Of a DNA stretch of 5,955 bases, positions 5,925 through 5,955 are shown piece after piece. The stretch is taken from NCBI GenBank assembly GCA_007125835.1, contig SLCJ01000315.1:1-5955 (forward strand), written 5' to 3'. A program made the translations under genes and the position numbers. The notes under the pieces are model-generated. The model saw only the letters and a program-made list of their open reading frames with translations, did not search any database and was not told where the DNA came from. Positions within the stretch are counted from its first letter, which is position 1, and each line of letters opens with the position of its first letter. Source of the stretch: Verrucomicrobiales bacterium (GTDB lineage Bacteria; Verrucomicrobiota; Verrucomicrobiia; Verrucomicrobiales; SLCJ01).

Positions 5925-5955
5925 TTACGTTTCCGCCCCCCCACCCCCAATCCCC

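Noticed and set aside
1..5955. CRISPR array, insertion sequence, phage or defence system
   Set aside because: No regularly spaced direct repeats, transposase or integrase motifs, target-site duplications or defence-type domains were seen on either strand.

Overview
The window is a high-GC bacterial chromosomal segment with five protein genes. The best lineage guess is Verrucomicrobiota (PVC superphylum). That rests on a minus-strand gene (2024-2398) matching the uncharacterised Minf_1886 family as I remember it, the G+C-rich third codon positions, and the absence of Shine-Dalgarno motifs at all five starts. No rRNA, tRNA, CRISPR array, transposase or phage gene is visible, and no database search was run.

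Layout, left to right: 1-173 is a leader with a possible sigma70-type promoter. 174-1955 (+) is a 593-aa SLC13/DASS membrane transporter with two RCK_C (TrkA_C) domains between its membrane halves. A 68-bp convergent gap follows, with a small hairpin over the transporter stop codon. 2024-2398 (-) is the Minf_1886-type protein. A divergent, locally AT-richer gap leads to 2574-3401 (+), a ComF-family phosphoribosyltransferase-like protein with an N-terminal Cys4-type zinc region. 3402-3671 is a 270-bp non-coding stretch with a hairpin, an 11-bp perfect inverted repeat and weak promoter-like elements. 3672-4526 (+) is an unrecognised membrane-anchored coiled-coil protein. 4589-5785 (+) is a Gfo/Idh/MocA-family NAD(P)-dependent oxidoreductase. 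The right end, 5786-5955, holds a hairpin, a convincing intrinsic terminator, a further hairpin and a G-quadruplex-capable C-rich tract.

The genes do not form an obvious pathway. They look like ordinary chromosomal genes: an ion or anion transporter, a nucleic-acid uptake or PRTase-like protein, a sugar or inositol-type dehydrogenase and two uncharacterised proteins. The last two plus-strand genes are 62 bp apart and could be cotranscribed up to the terminator at 5811-5855. I found no convincing novel multi-gene system. The most open items are the coiled-coil membrane protein, the Minf_1886 protein and the structured gap at 3402-3671.
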